The notes below the pieces were generated by a model. It was not told where the DNA came from, did not search any database, and was given only the letters and a program-made list of their open reading frames with translations. The position numbers and the translations under genes are program-made. 64,000 nucleotides of DNA from Pseudarthrobacter sp. NamB4 (GTDB lineage Bacteria; Actinomycetota; Actinomycetes; Actinomycetales; Micrococcaceae): contig NZ_VAHM01000011.1 of assembly GCF_005796185.1 (NCBI RefSeq), positions 88,064 through 152,063 of the forward strand, given 5' to 3'. Shown here one piece after another: positions 36,001 to 44,770 of the stretch (position 1 is its first letter; each line of letters begins with the position of its first letter).

Positions 36001-36768
36001 CCGGTGCACCTGCACCTGTTCGGCGCAGTAATCGCACCGGCCGCAGTGAACCACTCCGGGCTGCTGCCACTGCACGCCGGCACCCGCAGCCCTGTGCTGC
36101 GCAGTCAGCTCCCGGAAGCGCCGGCGTCGTTCACGGAACACCGGCAACAGGTCCGGAAGCGAGTGGCTGCTGCGGAGCCAGTCCTCGCCCACGCGGGTGC
36201 CCAGGACCAGGGTCACCGCCGGCGAGGGCTCGAGCCCCATCCCCAGCAGCTGGTCGCCGTAGGCTGCCAGCTGCAGCAGCGCGCCCACCTTCGCGTGGCG
36301 GGCGAGCTTTGTGTCCCAGACCTCGTAGCGGCCAGGTTCTCCCGTTCCAGCGGCTTCGTTGACCAGGAAGTCCGCGTAGCCCAGGAACTCCCCGTCAAAG
36401 AAGGTTGCCTGGAAAACCACGTTCGCCCCGGACCGGAGGGCGAGTTCGGTTTCCGCATGCTTGGCCTGGAGCTCACCGCGCAGATTCCGGCCGCGTTCGA
36501 GGCAATAGACACCACCGCCGCGGCTTGCGTCCCACTCACCGTATTTGGCGATCAGGCTGGCCAGCACCGTGTGCTCGTGCCGGTCGCCCAGTTGGCCGGC
36601 GCGGACCTGCATCTCGTCCGCCGGAAACTCCGCCCTGGGGGAACGGCCGAGCTTTTCGTCCAGGACCCGGAGCGTGCGGTACTCACACGTGCTGGCGGCC
36701 ACCAGGTCACTGGCGGAAAAGACCAGGTCCGGCGGCGCACCGGCAGCTGCAGCATCAAGCAAGAACAC
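33082..36768 (-). CDS. TM0106-type RecB-like nuclease fused to SF1 helicase
   Basis: A 1228-residue multidomain protein beginning at GTG 36768. Residues about 1-260 are a RecB/Cas4-like nuclease: an early Cys (STCEYRTL), GEFLGYADFLV, the catalytic YEVWDTKLA (about 148) and a C-terminal cluster HCGRCDYC (about 243), suggesting an Fe-S-bound nuclease. Residues about 345-560 hold an RNase H-like/exonuclease region (DIFFDFEGDPLW, YEKTAL, YNQYDCLSTLRLRDWLL). The C-terminal third is an Upf1-like SF1 helicase with Walker A GPPGTGKT (about 846), VIDEAGQF (about 950), GDPQQLPQ, and VDKFQGQEAPVVLVSMACS. It probably resects or unwinds DNA; function is unproven. Confidence 0.9.
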   Translation of the reverse strand: MFLLDAAAAGAPPDLVFSASDLVAASTCEYRTLRVLDEKLGRSPRAEFPADEMQVRAGQLGDRHEHTVLASLIAKYGEWDASRGGGVYCLERGRNLRGELQAKHAETELALRSGANVVFQATFFDGEFLGYADFLVNEAAGTGEPGRYEVWDTKLARHAKVGALLQLAAYGDQLLGMGLEPSPAVTLVLGTRVGEDWLRSSHSLPDLLPVFRERRRRFRELTAQHRAAGAGVQWQQPGVVHCGRCDYCAEQVQVHRDLLMVAGMSVVQRRKLHEQNITTIDQLAAMPAEDARNSVVRLRAQARMQLGLDAVAGSRTFTKDGQPHTVSFTVLPENTIGQLPPPSPGDIFFDFEGDPLWQDPATGAWGIEYLFGVVEAPVAGDAGEPVFRPFWAHSRAEERHAFLNFLEYVEERRRRFPDMHVYHYAAYEKTALRNLSLSHQAGEETVDNWLREGLLVDLYAKVRHSLRISEPSYSIKKLEPLYMGSNLRSGDVKDAGASVVAYAAYCAARDGGHHGEADKVLASISDYNQYDCLSTLRLRDWLLEVGALAGGAAAAEPLADEAAAGGPAGSMPADRPERPERPAPAEETPEETRLREYLADLPDNRPWTDDERAIALVAAATGYHRRERKQFWWQHFDRVEAPVDNWSDQRNVFLVSSAEVASDWALVKPRERMRTRVLRLRGTMTEGSDFRAESTWCRLYDAPPPDGMTAPDAAPGTRAFSFGTRISEVAPAPDNPEHTIITIAERESGKVAAYPHLPVALTEDQPLGTASIETAIAGIARIVGSTLPSLPNQPGLDILRKQPPRFSTLPGPAEVLHGDGGAADYATAITASLRDLDGSYLAVQGPPGTGKTFVAAHVIGRLVAEGWKIGVVGQSHNVVENLLCCAIATGGVDPAVVAKKLNAPHDVPWSLAGDGDVAQLLESPGGCLVGGTAWTMTGKEVPAGSLDLLVIDEAGQFCLANTLAVSRAAKRLLLLGDPQQLPQVSQGAHPEPVDESALGWLAAGHSTLPPRLGYFLADSWRMHPGLCRAVSRLSYEGRLQSAPAASLRSLEDLPPGVETVFVEHSGNTTASREEAAEVVRQARRHLGLKWKPGADSGSRPLDQQDLLVVAAYNAQVHLIRKTLEEAGLPEVRVGTVDKFQGQEAPVVLVSMACSAVAEAPRGAEFLLNRNRINVAVSRGQWRAVIIRSPELTSYMPQRPAALEELGAFIGLSAPAGSRGDEASRSIRR

Positions 36769-36892
36769 GGGGCCTCCCCATCGACAGCCGGGCTGTAAAG
36801 ACCAGAGCCTGAAACGTCAGGCCGCGGGACGGTTTCCCTGGCCATGGTTCAAACGTAGCAAGGGGCACTGACAAACAGGCGGGCGGGACCGG

Positions 36893-38092
36893 TCAGTTCT
36901 CCGCGGCCGCCCTCACCTGGGCTTTGTCATGCTCTGCATGGGCCTGGCGCAACTGATCCAGGAACTCGGTTTCGTTCCGGATGAGCTTCTTGTACTTCTC
37001 GGGGAGCTTACGGATCTGCTCTTCCTCGCGGCACATGGCAGCGAAGATTTTGTCCCGCTCGTTCATGTCCGTTTCGTAGTTGAGGTCCAGATACTCAATC
37101 GCATGCCGGCGGGCCCCGGAGACGGCGTTCTTGGCCTTGCCCTTGGGGCTGAATATGGACGCCAGAACCGTAACCAGCAGGACGCCGAGGATCACGCTGA
37201 GGGAAACGCCGGTGCTGACTTCCACCACGTTGACGTGCTGGCCGTCATTGATGAACGGCAGGGTGTTCTCGTGCAGGGCGTGCAGAATGAGCTTCACGCC
37301 GATGAAGCCCAGGATGGCGGCCAGGCCGTAGGACAGGAAGATCAGCCGGTCCAGCAGGCCGTCGATCAGGAAGAACAGCTGCCGCAGGCCCATCAGTGAA
37401 AACGCCGTGGCCGTGAACACGATGAACACGTTCTGGGTGAGGCCGAAGATGGCCGGGATGGAGTCCAGGGCGAAGAGGATGTCCGTGCCGCCGATGGCCA
37501 CCATCACCAGGAGCATCGGGGTAAGGACGCGCTTGCCGTTCTCCACAGTGAAGAGCTTGTCGCCGTCAAAGTGTGCCGACGCCGGAAGGTACTTCTTGGC
37601 GAGCCGGACCACCAGGCCCTCGGAGTCGTCGTCGTGGCTGTCCGGCTTGAGCAGGTTGCCCGCGGTGATCAGGAGGATCAGCCCGAAGATGTAGAACACC
37701 CACGCGAAGCTGTTGATCAGCGCGGCGCCTAGGAAGATGAAGCCGGTGCGGGCGATGAGCGAAAAGACGATGCCGAACAGCAGCACCTTCTGCTGGTCAG
37801 CCCGGGGCACCCGGAAGCTGGCCATGATGATGAGGAACACGAACAGGTTGTCTACGGACAGCGCCTTCTCCGTGATGTATCCGGCGAAATATTCGGCACC
37901 CATGGTGGTTCCGCCGAACACCAGCACCCCGAGCCCGAAGAGCAGGGCAATGCCCACATACAGGGCCGACCAGATGGATGATTCCTTGAGCGATGGCGTG
38001 TGGGCCTTACGCACATGGAAGAAGAAGTCGAAGGCCAGCAGGCCAACGATTCCGATGACGGTCAGGGTCCAGACAAAGGGAGATACTTCCAC
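36893..38092 (-). CDS. TerC/Alx family membrane protein
   Basis: A 399-residue protein with about nine membrane segments. It has the TerC signature: FAGYITEKALSVDNLFVFLIIM, with the Asp-Asn pair in the membrane, and IGGTDILFALDSIPAIFGLTQ. Members are linked to tellurite resistance and to manganese export/metal loading of exported proteins. The last 85 residues form a soluble charged tail (ERDKIFAAMCREEEQIRKLP) that is longer than usual. It lies 41 bases after recQ and is likely to be co-transcribed with it; no riboswitch fits into that gap. Confidence 0.92.
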   Translation of the reverse strand: MEVSPFVWTLTVIGIVGLLAFDFFFHVRKAHTPSLKESSIWSALYVGIALLFGLGVLVFGGTTMGAEYFAGYITEKALSVDNLFVFLIIMASFRVPRADQQKVLLFGIVFSLIARTGFIFLGAALINSFAWVFYIFGLILLITAGNLLKPDSHDDDSEGLVVRLAKKYLPASAHFDGDKLFTVENGKRVLTPMLLVMVAIGGTDILFALDSIPAIFGLTQNVFIVFTATAFSLMGLRQLFFLIDGLLDRLIFLSYGLAAILGFIGVKLILHALHENTLPFINDGQHVNVVEVSTGVSLSVILGVLLVTVLASIFSPKGKAKNAVSGARRHAIEYLDLNYETDMNERDKIFAAMCREEEQIRKLPEKYKKLIRNETEFLDQLRQAHAEHDKAQVRAAAEN

Positions 38093-38133
38093 GCGGCGGG
38101 CCTTTCGTTGGAGTCTCCTTCCAGAGTACCCAC

Positions 38134-39954
38134 CTATGCAGGCTTGAGGAGTTCGTGTTCCACGACGGCGGTCCGCGAAAGGGTCTTGTATCCCTCCTGC
38201 TCAAACAGCACCGTGATCACGTCGTCCTCGTGCCGCATCACCAGCCCAGGGCCCCACTCTTTATGGACCACGGCTGACTGGAGCGGGAACTGTTCCGCCG
38301 CCTCCCCGCCCACGCCGCCACCATCGTCGTCGGCCGCATGGAGGGCAGGTTGTTTCGCCTCATTAGCGGTGCAGGCATCGCAGTTGCCGCAGGGCTCGGG
38401 CAGGTCCTCGCCAAAGTAGCCCAGCAGGAACTGGCGCCGGCAGCTGTCCGTTTCGGCGTAGGCGCGCATCATGGTGAGCCTGGACTGGTCCACGCGCTGC
38501 CGGGCTTCGGCGAGTTCGACGGCGTCCCGCACCAGGCTGGACAGCTTCGCCTTGGAGGCCAGGCGGACGCCGCGTTTGCCGGAGGTGACGGCACTGGTTT
38601 CCTCCAGCTGGTTCACCAGTGAAGTGATGCGCCGGGCCGGAAACCCCGTGAGCTCCGCCAGGGACGACTTGGGGGCCGGTGAGGCGGCTGACTTGAGGAC
38701 CTTCAGCACGGCGAGGAGCGAGTCGGGGTCGGGGGAATGGGTTGCAAAGAACTTCCGAAGGCCAAGGTCCTCCGAGCGGTAATGCAGGACGGCGGTTGCC
38801 GGTTCCCCGTCGCGTCCCGCGCGGCCGATCTCCTGGTAGTAGGCATCAAGCGACTCGGGGATGTCCGCGTGGACCACGAACCGGACGTTGGGCTTGTCGA
38901 TGCCCATGCCGAAAGCGGTGGTGGCAACTACCACGTCCAGCTGGTTGTCCAGGAACTGTTCGTGGATGTGCTCCCGGTCCCCGGCGGAACGGCCGGCATG
39001 GTAGGCCTCTGCGCGCAGCCCCTCCTCGCAGAGTTTTGCCGCGTACTTCTCGGTGTCCTTCCGGGTGGCCGCGTAGAGCAGGCCCTGTCCGTTGCGCCCC
39101 ATTGCGGCCACCTGCTCCAGCAGGGCCTTACGTTTGCCTTTGTCCTCCTGGTGACGGACAACGTCCAGGCTGATGTTGGGCCGGTCAAAGCCGCGCACCA
39201 GCACCAGCTGGTCCTTCATCCCCAGCCGCTCCACAATCTCGTCGCGGACCGGGGGCGAGGCCGTGGCGGTGAGGGCGGCGGCCGGAGGATTGCCGAGCCG
39301 TTCGCGGACATTGCCCAGGCTGAGGTAGTCGGGACGGAAGTCATGGCCCCAGGAGGAGACGCAGTGGGCCTCGTCCACCACGAACAGGGAAATGTCCAGG
39401 GCCGCTATGCGGTCCACGGTTTCCTGCTTGGCGAGCTGTTCGGGGGCGAGGAACAGGAAGGTTGCCTTGCCGGCCTCGGCCGCCTGCCACGCGGCCTCCA
39501 CCTCCGAATCGCTGTGGGAGGAGTTAATGGCGACGGCGGTGCCCTCACCGAGGTCGCCGGCCAGCCCGTCCAGCTGGTCCTCCTGCAGGGCGATGAGCGG
39601 GGAGACCACGACGGCCGGCCGTCCGGTGGTGTTGTGCAGGTGCTGCGCCGCGACCTGGTAGATGGCGGACTTGCCGTAGCCAGTGGGCATGACGGCCAGG
39701 ACGTCGCGGCCGTCCAAAAGGGCGGACATGCCGGCCAACTGGCCGTTGCGGAGGCTGGGCAAGGAGAAAGAGGACGCCGCGAGGGCGGCAAGGGCTCGGT
39801 CGTCGGACATCTGAAGGGCTGGCTCCGCACGCTGGATCCTGCGGCCGCTTGCTTCAGCCGAGGTAACCAGCCTACGCCAGCCGCTTGCCGCCGTCGTCCG
39901 CATGGCAGCCGCCGGCGCACGCGGCGGTGGTGCGGGGACGGCAGGGGAGGCCAT
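38134..39954 (-). CDS. RecQ family DNA helicase with a Tudor-like C-terminal tail
   Basis: The helicase core has Walker A MPTGYGKSAIYQ, DEAHCVSSWGHDFRP, TATASP and the motif VI region YQEIGRAGRDGEP. A zinc-binding element follows (SCRRQFLLGYFGE...CGNCDAC, four Cys), as in RecQ. There is no HRDC domain; instead the end reads VVHKEWGPGLVMRHEDDVITVLFEQEGYKTLS, which resembles the Tudor-like domain at the end of PcrA/UvrD. The ATG at 39954 gives 606 residues with a basic low-complexity start; ATG 39810 (558 residues) is an alternative that begins at the conserved core. The gene is divergent from the FdhF-like gene and leads into terC. Confidence 0.9.
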   Translation of the reverse strand: MASPAVPAPPPRAPAAAMRTTAASGWRRLVTSAEASGRRIQRAEPALQMSDDRALAALAASSFSLPSLRNGQLAGMSALLDGRDVLAVMPTGYGKSAIYQVAAQHLHNTTGRPAVVVSPLIALQEDQLDGLAGDLGEGTAVAINSSHSDSEVEAAWQAAEAGKATFLFLAPEQLAKQETVDRIAALDISLFVVDEAHCVSSWGHDFRPDYLSLGNVRERLGNPPAAALTATASPPVRDEIVERLGMKDQLVLVRGFDRPNISLDVVRHQEDKGKRKALLEQVAAMGRNGQGLLYAATRKDTEKYAAKLCEEGLRAEAYHAGRSAGDREHIHEQFLDNQLDVVVATTAFGMGIDKPNVRFVVHADIPESLDAYYQEIGRAGRDGEPATAVLHYRSEDLGLRKFFATHSPDPDSLLAVLKVLKSAASPAPKSSLAELTGFPARRITSLVNQLEETSAVTSGKRGVRLASKAKLSSLVRDAVELAEARQRVDQSRLTMMRAYAETDSCRRQFLLGYFGEDLPEPCGNCDACTANEAKQPALHAADDDGGGVGGEAAEQFPLQSAVVHKEWGPGLVMRHEDDVITVLFEQEGYKTLSRTAVVEHELLKPA

Positions 39955-40054
39955 CTCCTTGACTTACCAGGCGCCCTGAACAAGTGTGGAAAGTGACCGA
40001 TCCGCCGGTGTGCCGGCACCTGATCGGGCTGGAGGAACCCGAGGAGAACCAGCT

Positions 40055-42382
40055 GTGACGCGAAAGAATCCTGAAGTCGAAGAGGCCGACGAATCCGAGA
40101 TTGAGGTCAGCGGACATCCCAAGACGTGGGCAGCCGGCGTGCCGGGCGTCTACCACTCGATGCAGCCGGCGCTGAAGCATATGGGCCTGGAACGGTCCCG
40201 GAAGACGCTGCTGGCGCTGAACCAGAAGGACGGGTTCGACTGCATGAGCTGCGCCTGGCCGGACCCTGGCCACCGCAAGACCTTCGAGTTCTGCGAGAAC
40301 GGTGCCAAGGCGGTCACCTGGGAGGCCACCCCCATGGTGGTCGGCTCGGAGTTCTGGGCTGAACATGCGGTCAGCGAACTGCGGGAGCGCTCCGAGTACT
40401 GGCTAGGCATGCAGGGGCGCCTGACGGAGCCGGTGTACAAGCCCGCCGGCGAAGACCACTACCGGCCAGTCAGCTGGGACGAGGCCTTCGGCATCATCGC
40501 GGACAAGCTGAACTCGCTCCCCAGCCCGGACCAGGCAGCGTTCTACACCAGCGGCCGGACCTCCAACGAGGCCGCATTCCTGTTCCAGTTGTTCATCCGT
40601 GGCTACGGCACCAACAACCTTCCGGACTGCTCCAACATGTGCCACGAGTCCTCAGGCTGGGCCATGGGCCAGACGATCGGCGTGGGCAAGGCCACCGTTT
40701 CCTATGATGACTTTGCCAAGGCGGACCTGATTATCATCATGGGCCAGAACCCGGGCACGAACCATCCGCGGATGCTAACCGCCCTGGAGGATGCCAAGGA
40801 AGCCGGTGCCAAGATTGTTGCCATCAACCCGCTGCCCGAGGCCGGCCTGATGCGCTACAAGAACCCGCAGAAGGTCAAGGGCATCATCGGGCACGGCACG
40901 GACCTGGCGGACCAGTTCCTGCAAATCCGGATCGGCGGGGACATGGCGCTGCTGCAGGCCGTGTCTAAGCGGGTCCTGGAGGCAGAGGCTGCCAACCCGG
41001 GAACCGTGCTGGACCATCAGTTCCTCGAAGAGCACTGCGAGGGGCTGGAGGAATTGAAGGCGCACCTTGCCACGCTGGACGAAGCCACCGTCCTAGAGGC
41101 CACCGGGCTGCGCCCGGAGGAGATTGACGAACTCGCAAGCCGCTACCTGAAGGCGGACAAGGTGATCATCACCTGGGCCATGGGGATCACGCAGCACAAG
41201 AAGGCCGTGGCCACCATCAAGGAGATGATCAACCTGCTGCTGCTTCGCGGCAACATCGGCAAGCCCGGCGCCGGTGCCTCGCCGATCCGTGGCCACAGCA
41301 ACGTCCAGGGCGACCGCACCATGGGCATCTGGGAGCAGATGCCGCCCGCGTTCCTGGACGCGCTGGGCAAGGAGTTCAGCTTCGAACCGCCCCGGACACA
41401 TGGCGCCGATGCGGTGGAAACCATCCGGCAGATGCGCGACGGCGGGATCAAGGTTTTCATCGCCATGGGCGGCAACTTCGTGGGCGCCATGTCGGACACG
41501 CAGGCTGCCGAAGCGGCAATGGCGAACACCGAGCTCTCCGTACAGATTTCCACCAAGCTCAATCACTCCCACACCGTGACCGGCGCCGAGGCCCTGATCC
41601 TGCCCACCCTGGGCCGGACGGAGATTGACCGGCAGGAGTCCGGGCCTCAATTCGTCTCGGTGGAGGACACCGTCTGCGCCGTCCACCCTTCTCATGGAAC
41701 CGTTGAACCGGTGGCGCCGGGCCTGCTTTCCGAGGTGGCGATCGTCAGCCGGATGGCGCAGCGGGTATTGGGTGACCGGATCACGGCGGACTGGGCCGGA
41801 TTCGAAAAGAACTACGACCTCATCCGCGAGCACATCTCCCATGTGGTGGTTGGCTGCGAGGACTACAACCGGAAGATCCGGCAGGAGGGCGGCTTCGTCC
41901 TGCCCAACGGGCCCCGCGACTCCCGCACGTTCAATACCCCCACCGGCAAAGCGATCCTGACGGTGAACGAGCTTGAGTACGTGCAGCGGCCGGCCGGGAC
42001 GCTGATCCTGCAGAGCATGCGCTCGCACGACCAGTTCAACACCACCATCTACGGGCACAACGACCGGTACCGCGGCATCAAGAAGGGCCGCGAGGTGGTG
42101 TTCGTGAACCCGGCTGATCTGGCTGAACTCGGGCTCGAAGACGGACAGCACGTGGATATCCGCGGCGTGTACGAGGACAACGTGGAGCGGGTGCTGCGGA
42201 ACTACCGGGTGGTGTCCTATCCCTCCGCCCGCGGATGCGCCGCCGCCTACTACCCGGAGGCCAATGTCCTGGTGCCGCTGGAGAGCGTGGCGGAGGGAAG
42301 CCAGACGCCCGCGTCCAAGGCGGTCATCGTGCGGCTCGAGCCCGTCCCGGTACTGGAGGAAGAGCCGACGGCTACGGGATAA
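40055..42382 (+). CDS. FdhF/YdeP family molybdopterin oxidoreductase
   Basis: A 775-residue enzyme of the molybdopterin-bis-guanine-dinucleotide superfamily. The N-terminus has GFDCMSCAWPDPG and FEFCENGAKAVTWE, the YdeP-type iron-sulfur region. The cofactor-binding part has FYTSGRTSNEAAFLFQLF and SNMCHESSGWAMG, where the Cys takes the place of the active-site Sec/Cys of formate dehydrogenase H. Further typical parts are MGQNPGTNHPRML and the MopB C-terminal domain. GTG 40055 is used because GAGGAG lies eight bases ahead. Formate oxidation is plausible, given the formaldehyde dehydrogenase gene nearby, but YdeP-type substrates are not settled. Confidence 0.9.
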   Translation: MTRKNPEVEEADESEIEVSGHPKTWAAGVPGVYHSMQPALKHMGLERSRKTLLALNQKDGFDCMSCAWPDPGHRKTFEFCENGAKAVTWEATPMVVGSEFWAEHAVSELRERSEYWLGMQGRLTEPVYKPAGEDHYRPVSWDEAFGIIADKLNSLPSPDQAAFYTSGRTSNEAAFLFQLFIRGYGTNNLPDCSNMCHESSGWAMGQTIGVGKATVSYDDFAKADLIIIMGQNPGTNHPRMLTALEDAKEAGAKIVAINPLPEAGLMRYKNPQKVKGIIGHGTDLADQFLQIRIGGDMALLQAVSKRVLEAEAANPGTVLDHQFLEEHCEGLEELKAHLATLDEATVLEATGLRPEEIDELASRYLKADKVIITWAMGITQHKKAVATIKEMINLLLLRGNIGKPGAGASPIRGHSNVQGDRTMGIWEQMPPAFLDALGKEFSFEPPRTHGADAVETIRQMRDGGIKVFIAMGGNFVGAMSDTQAAEAAMANTELSVQISTKLNHSHTVTGAEALILPTLGRTEIDRQESGPQFVSVEDTVCAVHPSHGTVEPVAPGLLSEVAIVSRMAQRVLGDRITADWAGFEKNYDLIREHISHVVVGCEDYNRKIRQEGGFVLPNGPRDSRTFNTPTGKAILTVNELEYVQRPAGTLILQSMRSHDQFNTTIYGHNDRYRGIKKGREVVFVNPADLAELGLEDGQHVDIRGVYEDNVERVLRNYRVVSYPSARGCAAAYYPEANVLVPLESVAEGSQTPASKAVIVRLEPVPVLEEEPTATG

Positions 42383-42427
42383 CTACTGTGGGGGATGCCT
42401 CACGGACAGCTACTGCTGCTGGGGCAG

Positions 42428-42757
42428 CTACTGGGCCGTGTCCGCCCAGCCCTTGCTTGCGGGGCCGCCCTCGTGCCCGTCGTCGCACAGCTGCAGGGCC
42501 GTGTCCGCGGCCTTTGCCACCGCGGCAGCGGCGTTCTCCCGGGTGCCGGCGCTGCCCGTGCCGGCCTCCAGGCCGGCCGCGTAGCCCACCAGGAACGTGG
42601 TCACCGGGGCCGCCGCGTGGATCACCGAATCAGCCGACCTCCTCGCCAGTTCCAGCATCAGTTCGTGGTCGACGTCCAGGTCCAGGATCTGCAGGGCCTG
42701 GGCCAGCCGGTTGCTCCATTGGTCCAGGACCTGGGCTTCGTCCTCGCTGACAGCCAT
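42428..42757 (-). CDS. DUF6457 domain protein
   Basis: A 109-residue helical, acidic protein. DEAQVLDQWSNRLAQALQI, then SADSVIHAAAPVTTFLVGYAAG fits DUF6457, a small actinobacterial family usually found beside molybdopterin-enzyme or molybdenum-cofactor genes, as here. The ATG at 42757 has GGAGCGAAA ahead; the frame is open to 42802. It is convergent with the FdhF-like gene, 45 bases away. A chaperone or maturation role for the molybdoenzyme is possible but unproven. Confidence 0.8.
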   Translation of the reverse strand: MAVSEDEAQVLDQWSNRLAQALQILDLDVDHELMLELARRSADSVIHAAAPVTTFLVGYAAGLEAGTGSAGTRENAAAAVAKAADTALQLCDDGHEGGPASKGWADTAQ

Positions 42758-43061
42758 TTTCGCTCCAATCGTTACCCGCCTGCTGTTGTCCGCTGCCGAC
42801 ACTACAAGGCTTCAGTCCGGAAGTCACCGGATTCCCAGAACCCCTAACGGAAAAGAGGGTAGCCCTCCGTCCCGGACGGCTCTGGTACTGTCCCCGGCCC
42901 CCTGCTTACACTGGGCGCACCCCTACCTGGGAGCCTCCTATCTGTCTGACCGCCGGGCGGGGAAGGCTCCGCGCCAGGCGGGAGCTTCCGTGGGGGAAGT
43001 ATCACCATCCGAACATCACGGCCTGCCCCACCGGGTGAGCGCCTGACAACAGGAGAAACAG

Positions 43062-44273
43062 ATGACAGGGAACAAAGCAGTTGCCTACAAGGAGCCCGGC
43101 AAGGTTGAGGTAATAGACGTCGATTACCCAACGTTCGAGCTCAAGGACGGGCCTGGTGTTAATCCGGCAAACGTCGGACGCACGGTCAATCACGGCGTCA
43201 TCCTCAAGACAGTGGCCACCAATATCTGCGGCTCAGACCAGCACATGGTGCGCGGCCGGACCACCGCCCCGACCAACTTGGTGCTCGGCCACGAGATCAC
43301 CGGCGAAGTGGTGGAAGTGGGCCGCGACGTCGAATTCATCAAAGTCGGGGACCTCTGTTCCGTGCCGTTCAACATCGCGTGCGGCCGCTGCCGGAACTGC
43401 AAGGAGCGCAAGACCGGCATCTGCCTGAACGTGAACCCGGACCGCCCGGGCAGCGCCTACGGCTACGTGGACATGGGCGGCTGGGTGGGCGGCCAGGCCA
43501 ACTACGTGCTTGTGCCCTACGCCGACTGGAACCTGTTGAAGTTCCCGGACAAGGACAGGGCCATGGAGAAGATCATGGACCTGGCCATGCTCTCGGACAT
43601 CTTCCCCACGGGATTCCACGGGGCCATCAGCGCCGGGGTAGGTGTTGGGTCCACGGTGTATGTCGCAGGTGCAGGTCCTGTTGGCCTCGCAGCGGCGACG
43701 AGCGCACAGTTGCTGGGTGCCGCCGTCGTGATTGTCGGGGACCTCAACGAGGAGCGGCTGGCGCGGGCACGCAGCTTTGGCTGCGAAACCGTGGATCTTA
43801 CCAAGGGTGAACCCAAGGACCAGATTGAACAGATCCTGGGCGTGCCCGAGGTGGACTGCGGTGTGGACGCCGTGGGCTTCGAGGCGCGCGGCCACGGCAA
43901 GGGAGCCCAGGAAGCACCCGCCACGGTGCTCAACACCCTGATGGATATCACCGCCGCGGGCGGTGCCCTGGGCATTCCGGGCCTGTACGTCACGGGCGAC
44001 CCGGGCGGGATCGACGAGGCCGCAAAGAAGGGCTCCCTGAGTCTCAGCCTTGGCACCGGCTGGGCAAAGTCGTTGAGCTTCACCACGGGCCAGTGCCCGG
44101 TGATGAAGTACAACCGGCAGCTGATGATGGCCATCCTGCATGACAGGGTCAGCATCGCCAAGAACGTGAACGCCAAGGCAATCACACTTGAGGAGGCGCC
44201 GCAGGGCTACGCCGAGTTCGACGCCGGCGCAGCCACCAAGTACGTCCTCAACCCGAACGGCTATCTGAGCTGA
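43062..44273 (+). CDS. fdhA: Glutathione-independent formaldehyde dehydrogenase
   Basis: A 403-residue zinc-dependent medium-chain dehydrogenase that oxidises formaldehyde to formate with tightly bound NAD. Catalytic-zinc residues appear in TNICGSDQHMVRGR and LGHEITGEV, the structural-zinc cysteines in CGRCRNCKERKTGIC, and the nucleotide-binding motif in VYVAGAGPVGLAA. The N-terminal NKAVAYKEPGKVEV and the length match the Pseudomonas putida-type enzyme. CAGGAGAAAC precedes the ATG. With the FdhF-like enzyme it would form a formaldehyde-formate-CO2 route. The 260 bases upstream contain no recognised riboswitch. Confidence 0.93.
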   Translation: MTGNKAVAYKEPGKVEVIDVDYPTFELKDGPGVNPANVGRTVNHGVILKTVATNICGSDQHMVRGRTTAPTNLVLGHEITGEVVEVGRDVEFIKVGDLCSVPFNIACGRCRNCKERKTGICLNVNPDRPGSAYGYVDMGGWVGGQANYVLVPYADWNLLKFPDKDRAMEKIMDLAMLSDIFPTGFHGAISAGVGVGSTVYVAGAGPVGLAAATSAQLLGAAVVIVGDLNEERLARARSFGCETVDLTKGEPKDQIEQILGVPEVDCGVDAVGFEARGHGKGAQEAPATVLNTLMDITAAGGALGIPGLYVTGDPGGIDEAAKKGSLSLSLGTGWAKSLSFTTGQCPVMKYNRQLMMAILHDRVSIAKNVNAKAITLEEAPQGYAEFDAGAATKYVLNPNGYLS

Positions 44274-44380
44274 GAACCGGCGGCGGACGGTGGTGTCCGG
44301 CAGCGGGGACAGGTGCGGAAATAGGCGGCCATCAGCCGAGGTTAAGCTGAAGGACGCACCGCATCGAAGGAGATCCCCCT

Positions 44381-44737
44381 TTGAGTGACATCACTGTCCG
44401 CCACAACCCCGGCCGTGACCGCTTCGAAGTCCTGGACGCCGGCAACGTCATCGGCAAAGCAGCCTACAAGGAGTACAACGGCGGCGCCTCACCGCAGCGG
44501 ATTTTCTACCATACGGTGATCAACGAGGAATATGGCGGGCAGGGACTCGCGGGGCAGTTGGCAACGGTGGCGCTGGACGAGACGGTTAAGGCCGGCCGGG
44601 GCATTGTTCCGGTGTGCCCGTTCATCAAGAAGGTTCTCACCAAGCACCCGGAGTACGCCGGCAATACCGTTCGTGTGGCTCCGGCGCACCTCGAGTTCCT
44701 GGATACCGCCCTGGCCTCTGCCCGCACCCGGGCCTAG
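44381..44737 (+). CDS. GNAT N-acetyltransferase (NATD1/YjdJ-type)
   Basis: A 118-residue single-domain acetyltransferase. FYHTVINEEYGGQGLAGQL contains the acetyl-CoA-binding R/Q-x-x-G-x-G/A type loop, and VPVCPFIKKVLTKHPEY is the hallmark of the small NATD1-like group. Start at TTG 44381, with GAAGGAG eight bases ahead. Substrate is unknown. Confidence 0.9.
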   Translation: MSDITVRHNPGRDRFEVLDAGNVIGKAAYKEYNGGASPQRIFYHTVINEEYGGQGLAGQLATVALDETVKAGRGIVPVCPFIKKVLTKHPEYAGNTVRVAPAHLEFLDTALASARTRA

Positions 44738-44770
44738 TTGGGGCACTTGTCGCTGCACCGGTTTGGATGC

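Noticed and set aside
34555..36798. A 747-codon open frame on the plus strand opposite the nuclease-helicase gene
   Set aside because: It is fully antisense to a gene with clear motifs, has no domain of its own, and such frames are expected from codon bias in GC-rich DNA.
38093..38133. A manganese (yybP-ykoY) riboswitch ahead of terC
   Set aside because: Only 41 bases separate terC from recQ, too short for this riboswitch.
42803..43061. A folate, glycine or ZTP riboswitch upstream of fdhA
   Set aside because: The conserved core segments of these riboswitches are not present in this 259-base leader.
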